A DNA stretch of 43,949 bases from NCBI GenBank assembly GCA_937918905.1, contig CAKZSH010000153.1, positions 1 to 43,949 of the forward strand. The letters are read 5' to 3'. The DNA is from an uncultured Saprospiraceae bacterium (lineage in GTDB: Bacteria; Bacteroidota; Bacteroidia; Chitinophagales; Saprospiraceae). Positions 16,646-26,200 of this stretch are shown here, piece by piece. The notes beneath the pieces are model-generated. The model had not been told where the DNA came from. It made no database searches and saw only the letters and a list, made by a program, of their open reading frames with translations. Numbering within the stretch: the stretch's first letter is position 1; each line of letters begins with the position of its first letter. The translations under genes were made by a program, and so were the position numbers.

Positions 16646-17992
16646 TCACTCCACCTTCATTCGATGCAAAATTCTTATCCGATCTCCTGCCCACGTATTT
16701 TTATATAAAAAATAAATAAACCCATTGCGCACTTTTGCTTTTTCAATAAAAGCTAAATCAATAGGTAATGCTTCTCCCGTCGTACCTTTCTCCAAATCAA
16801 TCTGTCGAATTTCTTCACCCCATCGAGTATTAAAAGTAGTGTATGCTTTTTCTTGAATATGGTCAAAATATATTTGTTTTTTCCATTTTCGAGTCTTATG
16901 ATAATCAATAGGAATGCTTCGAATAGAATCACCTTTTTCAGTATAAAATTGCAGCTCCGAAGTAAAATGATTGAAGATCATCATCTCTTCACCTTTCTGA
17001 AAAATAGGTGCATTTAATTGGGGATAAAAGATTTTCATAATCCCTTTCAAGTGATAATCACTCTCTCGCAAGGTTAATAAACCTTCACTAATATTTTGAG
17101 TCCAGAGGTCACCTGACCAAGGTGTACGCAGTCCTACCTCCTCAATAAGTCGAACAATATTATCTTCATCTTGGATTAACGGAAATTCATATTTCTCTAG
17201 AGAATCAGTTGGGATGGGCGCAGTTCCATTCTGTTGAAATGGATTTAATTTTCGATCAAAGGCATTATACCTCAATGCCTGTCCTTGATAAAAATATCGT
17301 GCAAAGTAAAGAAAATTTTTGTTGACAAAAACACATGGATGATCAATTAAATAAAAATCTCCAAGAAATATTTGTTGAGCAAAAGAAATCCCTTTAGAAT
17401 CAACTGCTATCTCCCAAACATTCGCCTCTGTGATTAAAAATACTTCGCCTGTACAATGTTGCAATAAACCTTTTGGACGGTACTCAGTTAGTGAAAGTTC
17501 AGCAATTGGTTCTTGTGTTTTTTCATCAAGAGCAATCAATATATACTTTTTAATGGAGTTACGATGAGCCAGCAGAATTATTTTACCCTCAAAAAAAACA
17601 TAATCTACTACGCTGTAAGGTTTAATGAATACGGTATCAATTTTTCGTTTGGCACTCACTTCTACTTCAGGAAGTGGCGAAGTCGCAGGACGGAGCGCAA
17701 CTATATAATCTTTAGTTGAACGGTCTTTGATTTCGATTTTCTGAGATTCATAACCTATAAAACTAAATTCTAAATTCGTAGGTAGTTCCGTAATTTCGAT
17801 TTGAAAAATGCCTTCTCCATTGGTTGTTCCTCCTTTGGAAGCGGTGGTCAAATTGGCAATACTCGCAAAAGGTAATGGCTCTTGGGTTTGAGCATCGACC
17901 ACTCCACCTTGAATTTGAAAGGGGGTTTGCGCATGAATTTCCACGAAGGAAAAAATTAATAAAAAAAGTATTTTTGTTTTAAAAAAATTCAT
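16646..17992 (-). CDS. Secreted protein with N-terminal carboxypeptidase-regulatory-like domain; C-terminal part unknown
   Basis: A 448-aa protein. Signal peptide 1-21 (MNFFKTK, hydrophobic core, EIHAQ). Residues ~25-110 are a CarboxypepD_reg-like beta-sandwich (GGVVDAQTQEPLPFASI, TTNGEGIFQIEI, FSFIGYESQKIEI), the fold found at the N-terminus of many Bacteroidota envelope proteins. The remaining ~330 residues are rich in short beta-strands and aromatic residues (LYFARYFYQGQAL, YTTFNTRWGEEI) and could be a propeller; I recognise no catalytic motif. There is no T9SS sorting domain, so it is probably periplasmic or a membrane-associated component. It diverges from the FemAB-like gene and shares no obvious operon. 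Confidence 0.7.
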   Translation of the reverse strand: MNFFKTKILFLLIFSFVEIHAQTPFQIQGGVVDAQTQEPLPFASIANLTTASKGGTTNGEGIFQIEITELPTNLEFSFIGYESQKIEIKDRSTKDYIVALRPATSPLPEVEVSAKRKIDTVFIKPYSVVDYVFFEGKIILLAHRNSIKKYILIALDEKTQEPIAELSLTEYRPKGLLQHCTGEVFLITEANVWEIAVDSKGISFAQQIFLGDFYLIDHPCVFVNKNFLYFARYFYQGQALRYNAFDRKLNPFQQNGTAPIPTDSLEKYEFPLIQDEDNIVRLIEEVGLRTPWSGDLWTQNISEGLLTLRESDYHLKGIMKIFYPQLNAPIFQKGEEMMIFNHFTSELQFYTEKGDSIRSIPIDYHKTRKWKKQIYFDHIQEKAYTTFNTRWGEEIRQIDLEKGTTGEALPIDLAFIEKAKVRNGFIYFLYKNTWAGDRIRILHRMKVE

Positions 17993-18063
17993 AGCTAAGT
18001 TTTTTTGAACTATAAATTTAATGAAAAATTTATTTTACTTTCGAAAACAATTTAACTATGACG

Positions 18064-18091
18064 ACACTCTCCCGACAGAGTGTTACCTTTG
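18064..18091 (+). promoter_or_regulatory. Candidate promoter with overlapping operator-like hairpin
   Basis: TACCTTTG (18084-18091) matches the -7 consensus. Directly upstream is the inverted repeat ACACTCT-CCCGAC-AGAGTGT (18064-18083). The promoter would transcribe through palindrome A2 into the FemAB-like gene with a leader of about 160 nt. Confidence 0.4.
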
Positions 18092-18114
18092 TTTTTTGGT
18101 AATTATTCAGCATT

Positions 18115-18223
18115 GGCGATACACGAGTCAAGGTCTGACTTAAAAAGTCAGGCTTTGACTTATAAGAACATCAACAAAAGTCAAGGCTTGACTTTTTAAG
18201 TCAAACCTTGACTCGTGTATCGC
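18115..18223. repeat. CGAGTCAAGG palindrome, family A copy 2
   Basis: Arms GGCGATACACGAGTCAAGG... and their mirror ending CTCGTGTATCGCC. The core is nearly identical to copy 3 at 26433. The left flank ATTCAGCATT is also shared with copy 3, so the element may extend to about 18104. Confidence 0.9.
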
Positions 18224-18261
18224 CCACACGCTCAATAGTTTCGTTATTTGAATAAAATAAA

Positions 18262-19197
18262 ATGACAAATAAAGAGGCATATCAACATTTTTGTAAAAAA
18301 GAAAAAGAGTTACCTATTTTTTCTCAGTCTTGGTATTTGGATGCAGTTTGTGGAGCAAAAAACTGGGATATTTTGATGATAAAAAAAGGAGAGGAAATTG
18401 CTGCTACCATGCCTCTTGCTATCCAAAAAAAATATGGCTTCACTTTGCAACGAATGCCCACTTTAACAAAATACTGGGGGCCATATTTTCCTAAAAAATT
18501 TCGAAACTTTAAACAAGAGCAAAAACTGACTCGTGCATTGATTCAACAATTACCGAAGTTTGATTTTTTTGAACATCTCTTCCATCCTAACATTTCGAAT
18601 TCACTTCCTTTATTTTGGGAAAAATTTGAAACAACTATTCGATATACTTTTACAATAAATTTAGAAGATGATTTGGAAAAAATATTTTCAAATTTAGATA
18701 CTGATTATCGTAACAATAAAATCCCAAAAGCAAAATCCATAGTAAAAATTACTTCTGATCGAACGCTCCAAGAATTTTACGACATCCAACTTAAAACTTT
18801 TGAACGAAACAAAACGCCCATTCCCTTTTCCTTTGATTTCATAAAAAACTATGACAAAGCTTTAAAAGAAAATAATGCTCGTCAAATGTTTTTTGCAGTT
18901 GATGATAAAAATCAAATCCACTCTGCCGTTTATTTGATTTGGGATGAATACGCCGCTTACCTTTTGATGGCAGGTGATGATTCTAATTTAAGGAATAGTG
19001 GAGCAAGTGTTTTATTGACTTGGCATGCTATCGAATATGCAAAAGAAGTGTTACAAAAAGACAGGTTTGATTTCTTGGGAAGTATGATTGAACCGATAAC
19101 GAGAGTGAGAAGAAATTTTGGAGCAACGCAAGTTCCATATTTTCATATCAAAAAAATCAATTCCAAAATATTGAAAATATTGTTCGCATTGAAATAA
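18262..19197 (+). CDS. FemAB/GNAT-like acyltransferase-fold protein
   Basis: A 311-aa protein. The opening FSQSWYLDAVCGAKNWDILMI and the middle LYFGTL-like stretches (LIWDEYAAYLLMAGDDSNLRNSGASVLLTWHAI) resemble the double-GNAT BioF2/FemAB-like family (Acetyltransferase_6). Members of this fold transfer amino acids or acyl groups, often in cell-wall or polysaccharide modification; no substrate can be assigned here. The FDFLGSMIEPITRVRRNFGA segment near the C-terminus matches the usual closing motif of these proteins. ATG 18262 is the first good start. Its long leader contains palindrome A2, and palindrome D begins 2 nt after its stop. Confidence 0.75.
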   Translation: MTNKEAYQHFCKKEKELPIFSQSWYLDAVCGAKNWDILMIKKGEEIAATMPLAIQKKYGFTLQRMPTLTKYWGPYFPKKFRNFKQEQKLTRALIQQLPKFDFFEHLFHPNISNSLPLFWEKFETTIRYTFTINLEDDLEKIFSNLDTDYRNNKIPKAKSIVKITSDRTLQEFYDIQLKTFERNKTPIPFSFDFIKNYDKALKENNARQMFFAVDDKNQIHSAVYLIWDEYAAYLLMAGDDSNLRNSGASVLLTWHAIEYAKEVLQKDRFDFLGSMIEPITRVRRNFGATQVPYFHIKKINSKILKILFALK

Positions 19198-19198
19198 A

Positions 19199-19287
19199 TT
19201 TAGCCACAGATGAACGTTGATTTTTTATGATTTTCTATAACGCGGTATTCGTCAATCATAAAAAATCAGCGTTCATCTGCGGCTAAA
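19199..19287. repeat. TTTAGCCRCAGATGAACG palindrome (family D)
   Basis: The arms 19199-19232 and 19254-19287 pair at about 32 of 34 positions. It bridges two convergent genes and contains the stop codon of the leftward Omp85 gene (19283-19285). Confidence 0.85.
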
Positions 19288-21169
19288 AATAACTCACATA
19301 TCCAAAATGCGTTTTTACATTCCTAAAATCAAAAGCATTCCCCTGCTGCTTTCCTATCGCCAAACTAATTCCAAATACACCAACTTTCGTTTCAAAAGTC
19401 ATTCCTCCACCCAACCCCAGCGGCGTATCAAAAATTTTAGTATCCTCCGTCACATCTTCCGTATAACCATAATCTCCAAAAACAAAAAAGAAAGAATTTT
19501 GTCCAATCAACAAACGATATTCCAATGTCCCAATCACATAGTTCGTCGTAAAAACAGACTCTTCATCAAACCCACGTAACAATGCATTCCCGCCAATCCT
19601 AAATTGTTCATTTCGATAAATGGGTTGTTGAGAAATAATCCAACCTGATCGAACTCGTGCCATCAAAGTACTCCTTTGAAGAATTGGAAAATACTTTTCA
19701 ATTTGCCCTTGCAGTTGGTATTGAAAAGTTCGCAAGGTCAAAGAATCATAAAGACTTTGAAAACTAAAATCAGGATTAGGAGACTCCAAAGCGATGATAT
19801 TATTATTCTCTTTGATTCGCTTAAAACCTGCCCCTGCCCGAAGAAGCGTTCCCCAACCCTTGCGAGGATTAAAACGATAATCTAACTTCTGCAAGTTATA
19901 TTCTAATCCAAAAACAGAATTGGTGAGATCCAAATCAGTAGGCAATTTTTGCGAAGCGATAATTTGTTGTTCATTGATTGTGAGCAAATTGGTCGTTCGA
20001 CTATTCCAAAAAGCTTTTAGATAATTTCCACCTTCCAACAAATATTGAATTCCAAAATCCGATTCAATTTGCAAGTAACTAGAATCTCTTTTATACAAAT
20101 CAAATTTAAAGTCAACTCCAAAAGGAAAGTTTAAAATATAAGGATAAGCAAATTGTAAATCTAACTCCTGAGTTCCAGGTGATAATTGTTGGAACTCCGC
20201 ATAAATCCTTTCCCCTACCCCAAATTGATTATACATATCCGCATTAAATGTACCCGTAAGAATAAAACTTCTTTGCCCTGAATTGGGCGTAACATTAGCA
20301 CGAGGCAACAGTCCTACCAAAAAATCAAATCGGCTTGCTCTCTTTTTTTGTAAATATAAATTAATGGTGGCTTTGTCTCCTTTAAAGGTAATTGTCAAAT
20401 CTTTTGCTTCTTGAACAAATGGTAATTCTCGAATCCGTTGTCTGATTTTTTTAATTTTCTCTTGGTTGTAAAGGCTTCCTTTTTTAAATCCTAAATAATT
20501 TTCGAGGTAGCGACTGGATATTTTTGCATCACCTTTTATTTCGATTTCATCAATTGTAATTAGTTTGTTTTTTTTCATAAAAAGCTGCGCAGCAATCTTA
20601 CCATCTCGTACATTTATATTTTCTAAATTAACCTCAGCAAATGGGTATCCATTATTTTCAGCATACTTCAATAGCGACTCTTGCAACTTTAAAACCTCTT
20701 GATAATAAAAATCTTTTCCTCGATACAATCTTTCCCTAAATCCCACTTGTTCTAAAAAAGCAGGTTCCACATTTCCATTTTCCAAACTCGCCCACTCGTA
20801 TCTTTTCCCCACATGAATCATCGCATAGAAAGTATTTTCAAATTGATAAATACTATCAACTGATGCCTCCAAATAAGCTTCAGCATGGAGTTGAAGTAAA
20901 ATATTGGACAATTCATTTTTTACAGAAAGGGAATCTGAAATTGAAGGTGGAACTTCTAATTTATCTAAAACGGACTTGTCAGAGGAGTTCAATGGTTTGA
21001 GTTGTAGGGAATATCTGACCTGTGCAATGGAATTATTTGAAAAATATAAAAATAATCCAAGAATTAAAATTGGCAAAGCTAGTCCTTCCAGAACCTGCCT
21101 GTCCGGCAGGCAGGCTTTAAGTTCTGGAAGGACTCTAGAGCACCAATCCTTTATTCTATTTTTATTCAT
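19283..21169 (-). CDS. Omp85-family outer-membrane protein (BamA/TamA-like)
   Basis: A 628-aa protein. Residues ~32-50 form the hydrophobic part of a signal peptide ending SIAQ. A POTRA-like domain is clear at ~210-290 (ITIDEIEIKGDAKISSRYL, LPFVQEAKDLTI), with a less clear one before it. The rest is a C-terminal D15/surface-antigen barrel (NPRKGWGTLLRAGAGF, FRIGGNALLRGFDEESVF) ending in the terminal aromatic F. It is shorter than a true BamA (five POTRAs), so a TamA-like or accessory Omp85 is more likely. Residues ~12-30 (RVLPELKACLPDRQVLEGL) are encoded by a palindromic repeat inserted in frame, so the signal peptide has an abnormal n-region. The stop codon lies in palindrome D. ATG 21169 is preferred to the TTG just upstream. 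Confidence 0.85.
   Translation of the reverse strand: MNKNRIKDWCSRVLPELKACLPDRQVLEGLALPILILGLFLYFSNNSIAQVRYSLQLKPLNSSDKSVLDKLEVPPSISDSLSVKNELSNILLQLHAEAYLEASVDSIYQFENTFYAMIHVGKRYEWASLENGNVEPAFLEQVGFRERLYRGKDFYYQEVLKLQESLLKYAENNGYPFAEVNLENINVRDGKIAAQLFMKKNKLITIDEIEIKGDAKISSRYLENYLGFKKGSLYNQEKIKKIRQRIRELPFVQEAKDLTITFKGDKATINLYLQKKRASRFDFLVGLLPRANVTPNSGQRSFILTGTFNADMYNQFGVGERIYAEFQQLSPGTQELDLQFAYPYILNFPFGVDFKFDLYKRDSSYLQIESDFGIQYLLEGGNYLKAFWNSRTTNLLTINEQQIIASQKLPTDLDLTNSVFGLEYNLQKLDYRFNPRKGWGTLLRAGAGFKRIKENNNIIALESPNPDFSFQSLYDSLTLRTFQYQLQGQIEKYFPILQRSTLMARVRSGWIISQQPIYRNEQFRIGGNALLRGFDEESVFTTNYVIGTLEYRLLIGQNSFFFVFGDYGYTEDVTEDTKIFDTPLGLGGGMTFETKVGVFGISLAIGKQQGNAFDFRNVKTHFGYVSYF
21082..21134. repeat. 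Palindrome inside the Omp85 coding region (family I)
   Basis: AGTCCTTCCAGAAC...GTTCTGGAAGGACT encloses a second palindrome CCTGCCTGTCCGGCAGGCAGG. CTAG occurs at both edges (21080 and 21135). The reading frame stays open through it. I recall the CCTGCC/GGCAGG core as common in Bacteroidota genomes. Confidence 0.85.
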
Positions 21170-21217
21170 CAAAATCTAAAACGAAAAAATTAAAAAAATA
21201 TGTTCTATTTAAATTAA

Positions 21218-21225
21218 TACTTTTG
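21218..21225 (+). promoter_or_regulatory. Bacteroidota -7 box TACTTTTG
   Basis: Exact TAnnTTTG match, 60 nt before the TTG start of hemW. Confidence 0.5.
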
Positions 21226-21284
21226 TAATCTTATATTTTTATTTTTTCACCATTTTTAAAATTCACCTTTAGGGGTTTAGGGCT

Positions 21285-22409
21285 TTGAGCGGAATTTACA
21301 TCCATATTCCTTTTTGCAAACAGGCTTGTCACTATTGCGACTTCCATTTTTCGACCTCCTTGAAATACAAGGACGAAATGGTCGATGCAATTTTAAAAGA
21401 AATAGATTTACAAAAAGATTATCTCGCCAACAAAACCATTGAAACGATTTACTTTGGTGGCGGTACTCCTTCTCTTTTGGATGAACGAGAGTTGAATCTT
21501 TTTTTTGAAAAAATTCATCAAAATTATTCCGTTTCAAAAGATACAGAAATCACTCTCGAAGCCAACCCTGACGACCTTACTTTTGAAAAATTGCAAATGC
21601 TCAAAACTACTCCTATCAATCGTTTAAGTATCGGAGTACAATCTTTTGCAGAAGTTGATTTGCAATTTATGAATCGTGCGCATAATTCAACGGAAGCACA
21701 AAGTTGTATTCAAAATGCACAATCCATTGGTTTTGATAATTTAACGGTGGATTTGATTTATGGTTCGCCTACCACTTCACATTCACAATGGGAAGCGAAT
21801 GTACAGCAATTATTTGACTTCAAAATTCCGCATTTGTCTTGTTATTGTTTGACCGTTGAGCCTGGGACAGCACTTGACCATTTCGTAAAAAAAGGAAAAG
21901 CACAACCTGTCGATGAAGAAAAATCTGCTCAACAATTTGAAACCTTGATGCAGATGATGGAAGCGAATGGATACGATCATTACGAGATCAGTAATTTTGC
22001 AAAACCCAAAATGTACGCTCGTCATAATTCGAATTATTGGTTTGGGAAATCCTACTTGGGTGTGGGCCCTTCGGCGCATTCTTTTGATGGGAAAAGTAGG
22101 CAATGGAATGTGGCCAATAATGCAAAGTATTTGAAAAAAATAGATCAAAATGAACTTCCTTTTGAAAAAGAAATACTCACCATCCAACAACAATACAATG
22201 AATATGTGATGACCTCTCTACGTACGATGTGGGGCTGCAATTTGGAAAAAATAAAATCTTGGGAATTGGAAAATCACTTTTTGAAAAAAGCGGAAGTTTA
22301 TATTCAAAGTGGAAAAATGCGAAGGGAAAATGATGCTTTTATTTTGACAAAAGAAGGGAAGTTATTGGCGGATAATATTTCAATGGATTTGTTTTTAGCC
22401 ACGGACTAA
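21285..22409 (+). CDS. hemW: HemW-like radical SAM protein
   Basis: A 374-aa protein. The radical SAM cluster motif C11-x3-C15-x2-C18 is in IPFCKQACHYCDFHFSTS, followed by GGGTPSLL (SAM binding) and CLTVEPGT. HemW is a heme chaperone that was long mis-named as oxygen-independent coproporphyrinogen oxidase (HemN); the short length and the HYCDFHF context favour HemW. The start is TTG at 21285: family members begin (M)AGIYIHIPFCKQ and the sequence aligns from this codon with no upstream ATG. The last codons (ATD-stop) fall in palindrome E. A -7 box lies at 21218. Confidence 0.92.
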   Translation: MSGIYIHIPFCKQACHYCDFHFSTSLKYKDEMVDAILKEIDLQKDYLANKTIETIYFGGGTPSLLDERELNLFFEKIHQNYSVSKDTEITLEANPDDLTFEKLQMLKTTPINRLSIGVQSFAEVDLQFMNRAHNSTEAQSCIQNAQSIGFDNLTVDLIYGSPTTSHSQWEANVQQLFDFKIPHLSCYCLTVEPGTALDHFVKKGKAQPVDEEKSAQQFETLMQMMEANGYDHYEISNFAKPKMYARHNSNYWFGKSYLGVGPSAHSFDGKSRQWNVANNAKYLKKIDQNELPFEKEILTIQQQYNEYVMTSLRTMWGCNLEKIKSWELENHFLKKAEVYIQSGKMRRENDAFILTKEGKLLADNISMDLFLATD

Positions 22410-22475
22410 CACGGACTTTTACAGACTTTCGAATAACACGTTAAAAGAAAGTCTGTGAAAGTCCGTGACTAAAAC
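22393..22475. repeat. Palindrome between hemW and the NYN gene (family E)
   Basis: CACGGACTTTTACAGACTTTC pairs with GAAAGTCTGTGAAAGTCCGTG at about 20 of 21 positions, with outer TTTTAGCC.. / ..ACTAAAA. It includes the hemW stop and ends directly before the NYN stop codon, filling the whole gap. A TTTAGCCAC edge is shared with family D. Confidence 0.85.
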
Positions 22476-22949
22476 TTATTTCAAAATAAAAGCATCTTCT
22501 TTTGTAATTGGGAAATAATGATCCACTTCTTCTTTTAAAATCTGAGCGGTCGTTTCCTCTACGGAACAAATTTCAACTCGCACACCTCTTGATTTCAAAT
22601 GCCTTACCAATTCCACATAATCAGAATCTCCAGAAAGAATAATTATGGTATCTACTTTCTCTGCAATTTGAGTTGCGGTAATGGTCAATGGAATATCTGC
22701 TGATTTATAACAAGGTACTACCGAACCATGAAACATACGATGTAATCGCTCTGCCAATTTATCTGAAATATTCAATCCTTCTCTAAAATATATCAATCGA
22801 CTTAATCCTCGGTTCATTAAAATTCTTGGAATGAGGATGTCAAAATTTACGACGGCGTTTTTTTTCTTCATCATTTTATGTAAACTCAACTCGATATTAT
22901 TTCCGTCAATTAGAACGGCTACATTTTGATGAATTCTTACTTCTGACAT
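22476..22949 (-). CDS. NYN-domain (LabA/DUF88-like) PIN-fold protein
   Basis: A 157-aa protein matching the whole LabA/DUF88 NYN domain: LIDGNNIE at about 13-20, the Asp in IPLTITATQIAEKVDTIIILSGDSDY (about 85-110), and the closing ELVRHLKSRGVRVEI. The acidic residues D14 and the D-D pair of SGDSDY form the metal site of PIN-like nucleases, so an RNase activity is expected; the target is unknown. The gene converges with hemW and stands alone. Start ATG 22949. Confidence 0.88.
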   Translation of the reverse strand: MSEVRIHQNVAVLIDGNNIELSLHKMMKKKNAVVNFDILIPRILMNRGLSRLIYFREGLNISDKLAERLHRMFHGSVVPCYKSADIPLTITATQIAEKVDTIIILSGDSDYVELVRHLKSRGVRVEICSVEETTAQILKEEVDHYFPITKEDAFILK

Positions 22950-22965
22950 AGTTGTTTAATTTCGC

Positions 22966-23030
22966 ACTTCGAGGCTCCAGCTTCGAAGCATATTATTTTT
23001 TATTTTCTCCGAAGCTGGAGCTTCAGAGTA
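22966..23030. repeat. CTCCAGCTTCG palindrome (family F)
   Basis: GCTCCAGCTTCGAAG mirrors CTCCGAAGCTGGAGC around an AT-rich loop. It lies 17 nt upstream of the NYN start codon, in its leader. Confidence 0.75.
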
Positions 23031-23098
23031 CAGTTGAAACGTTTAATTTTCTAAATAGGTTTGGAATCTGACTCCAAATTTGATTTTATATTTAACCT

Positions 23099-23225
23099 AA
23101 GTTGCGGATAATTTGATAGGAGACTATGAGTATCAAGTATTGAGACTACGAACCATTCTCAATACCCAATATCCCAATACTATTTTTTGAACACAAAATC
23201 ATTAATCAATAATTATCCACAACTT
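23099..23225. repeat. Nested palindrome with TATTGAG core (family G, copy 2)
   Basis: The outer arms AAGTTGCGGATAATT (23099) and AATTATCCACAACTT (23211) enclose a second inverted repeat GAGTATCAAGTATTGAGA / TCTCAATACCCAATATCCCA. The inner core resembles 11437-11485. It ends 11 nt from the stop codon of the cyclase gene. Confidence 0.75.
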
Positions 23226-23235
23226 GAATTATTTA

Positions 23236-26200
23236 TTAATTTTTTTCATTGACAAAATACATATCCACTTCCCCTTTATGTTTTACACTTACTTTCCCAC
23301 GGTGTTCGCAATGGAAGTGATCTTTAATTAATTGGAAGGTAGATTCTGAAATATTCACCTTTCCTTCAACTCCATTTTGTTCCATTCTCGATGCCGTATT
23401 TACAGTATCACCCCAGATGTCAAAAGCGAATTTTTTTATTCCAACAATCCCCGCAACTACTGGCCCTGTGTGCATCCCTATCCTTGCTTCAAAGTAAGGT
23501 TGCCCTTTTTCTTTTTTCTCCTTTGCCAATTCTTTCATGAATTCTTGAATCTCCAAAGCTGCGGAAACCATATGAATGGCACTCCTTTCATTTTTCAAAT
23601 GCATACCGCTCACACACATGTAAGCATCACCAATCGTTTTGATTTTTTCCAATTGATATTTCTCAATGATTCGATCAAATGCTTTAAAGCAATGGTCAAT
23701 TTCTGCTACCAATTGTTCGGGGCCAAGCCGTTGTGAAAGTATCGTAAAATCTTTAAAATCCGAAAAGAAAACCGTTACGGCATCATGCCTTTTTGCCTTT
23801 GCTTTTCCAAATCGTTTCAATTCCTCAGCGGTTTCAGCAGGAAGAATATTGAGCAATAAATCATCCGATTTTTTCTTTTCTCTTTCTAATTCGTTGGTTC
23901 GAGATTGCACCTCTCTTTCCAATTTTTTTTCATTTTCTCTTAATGTATATATCCTATATCGATAAGCTGCAAACAATAATCCTCCAACTAGCAAACTGCA
24001 TAAAATGATAAACCACTTTGTTTTGTAATAAGCTTGTTGTACGCTTACTTTTATTGCCAATTCCTTTTTGTTCCAACTGTTTTTATTAGCTGCTGCACGT
24101 ACTCGAAAAGTATAATTACCTGCGGGAATGCTATTGAATCTTGCAGTAGTTGAAGCGGTTGGTTCTGACCAGTCTCGATCATATCCTTCCAACATATAGC
24201 TATATGAATTTTCTGATGGGTTTTTAAAATTGGCTAAAGCAAAACCAAAAGTAAAAAACTTATCATGATGCGTAAGTTTAAATTTTTGGTCAGTTCCAAG
24301 GTTTACTTTTTCAGTAATAATATTATGGTTGACTCCATCTAATTTTGTAAATGAAGTAAGAATCAAATTCGCTTCCGTTTGTTGTTTTTCTTTTAAAAAA
24401 TTCTCATTTGGATAAAATGCATTGACTCCTCGCAACCCTCCAAAGTACATCCTTTTATCTTTGGATTGATAAAATGAAACTCGATTAAACTCATTTGCAG
24501 TAAGTCCATCTTGTTTTTGAAAATTGACAAAACTATTTGTAACAATATCCATACGGGATAATCCAACATCCGTACTCAGCCATAATGCAGTATCTCCTTC
24601 GGAAAGTAATCCATTGATAAAATTATTGGGCATACCATTATCAACTGTAAAACTACTGATGGTTTCATTTTGGATATTTAATTTATTCAATCCGTTGGCT
24701 GTCCCAATCCAAAGATTTCCAGAATCGTCTTCGTAAGTAACATTTATCCGATTACTCAGCAAGCTCACTTTATCATCTGCATCATTAGAATAATGTGCAA
24801 TTGCGCCTTGATTAGGATCTATTTTATATAAACCATTTTCCAAAGTAGATAGCCAAAGGTAATTATTGATTTTGCCTTGATAAAGGTAGGCTGCATCTAA
24901 TTTGGAAGTGTCGATGAGGTTATTTTTATCTTCAAATTCAATCAGTTTATCCGTATCAGGATTATAAATAAAAAGCCATTTTCGAAAGGCAAACCATAAA
25001 TTTTCATCTTTCCCAACAATACAAACTCCCAAGTCAATCGAAGGTTTATTGAAAACCGTATCAATCTCTTGTGTCAATAAATCTATCTTTCTACCGTTGC
25101 CCGTCCACAGCGCATTTTTGTAATAGGTCAAACCAAATGGAAAATTGAAATAATCATTTCGAGGAAAAAGTGGTTGAGGTGCATTGTCCCCTTTTTTTAA
25201 AACATGAATAGAATTGTAATAACTAAAATAAATATTCCCTTCGCCATCTTCCGTAATTCCTCGAATGCTACAAAAACCATTGGTACAGAACTCACTCCCT
25301 TCGGCGAGGTAGGTTTCGAATAGTTTTTCGGAATCCAAAATTTTAATCACACCATACTCCGACGCTGCCCATATCACGCCCATCCTATCTTGAAATAAAT
25401 GTCGGATATTGCAATAATTATTCGTCAAGTCTTTTATTTGCAAACTATAATCGGTAACTCTTCCTGTACTTTTTTCTATAAAAAATAAAGTACCTAAACC
25501 TCCAATCCAAAGGTTTCCATTTTTCTCCACTAAGAAAGTATTGGTAACACCTTGTTTCGATAATTTTTTCTCAACATTAAAAATTTTAAATACTTTTTCT
25601 CCATTGGGTAAAAAATACAATCGTCCATCATCCAATAACACCCAGAGGGTTTGGTCATGAGTCATTTGTAATTGTACGACCCAAGTTGGTTCATTATCTT
25701 TTTTAGGAAAATCAAATTGCTGAACCACTTTTCCTCCTTTCTCAATTTTTAATAATTCGTTTTCTTTATTGGCTAAAAACAAATGTTCATCTGCCCAAAT
25801 CATTCCTCGTTTTGTTGCACTTCCTTCACACTTCATCACGTCTTGAAGGCGGTTATCTTTTCCTAATTTTTGTAAAAAAGATTCTCCAGTTCCTTTTTGA
25901 TAAGTGACATTCCAAATATTTCCATCATCATCTTGTACCAAACTTCCAGGTGTACGATTTTTATTATAAACGGCACTTTCTTTACTTGCATTTATCTTGT
26001 TATGTTCATAGTTCCTTCCATTAAGGACAGTCAGATTATTTTCCCCGCCCATCCAAATCATCGTATCGGACGTGATTAATAATTCTGAAATAAAATTTTG
26101 AGGGATAAAATTTTCTTTGGAAAGATTACTAAAATGAGTAAAACGAATACCATCATATTTGTTGAGTCCATTGACTGTTGCTACCCAAATGTATCCGTAA

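Noticed and set aside
21285..22409. hemN (oxygen-independent coproporphyrinogen oxidase)
   Set aside because: Length and the HYCDFHF context match HemW; HemN proteins are about 450 aa with a different N-terminus.
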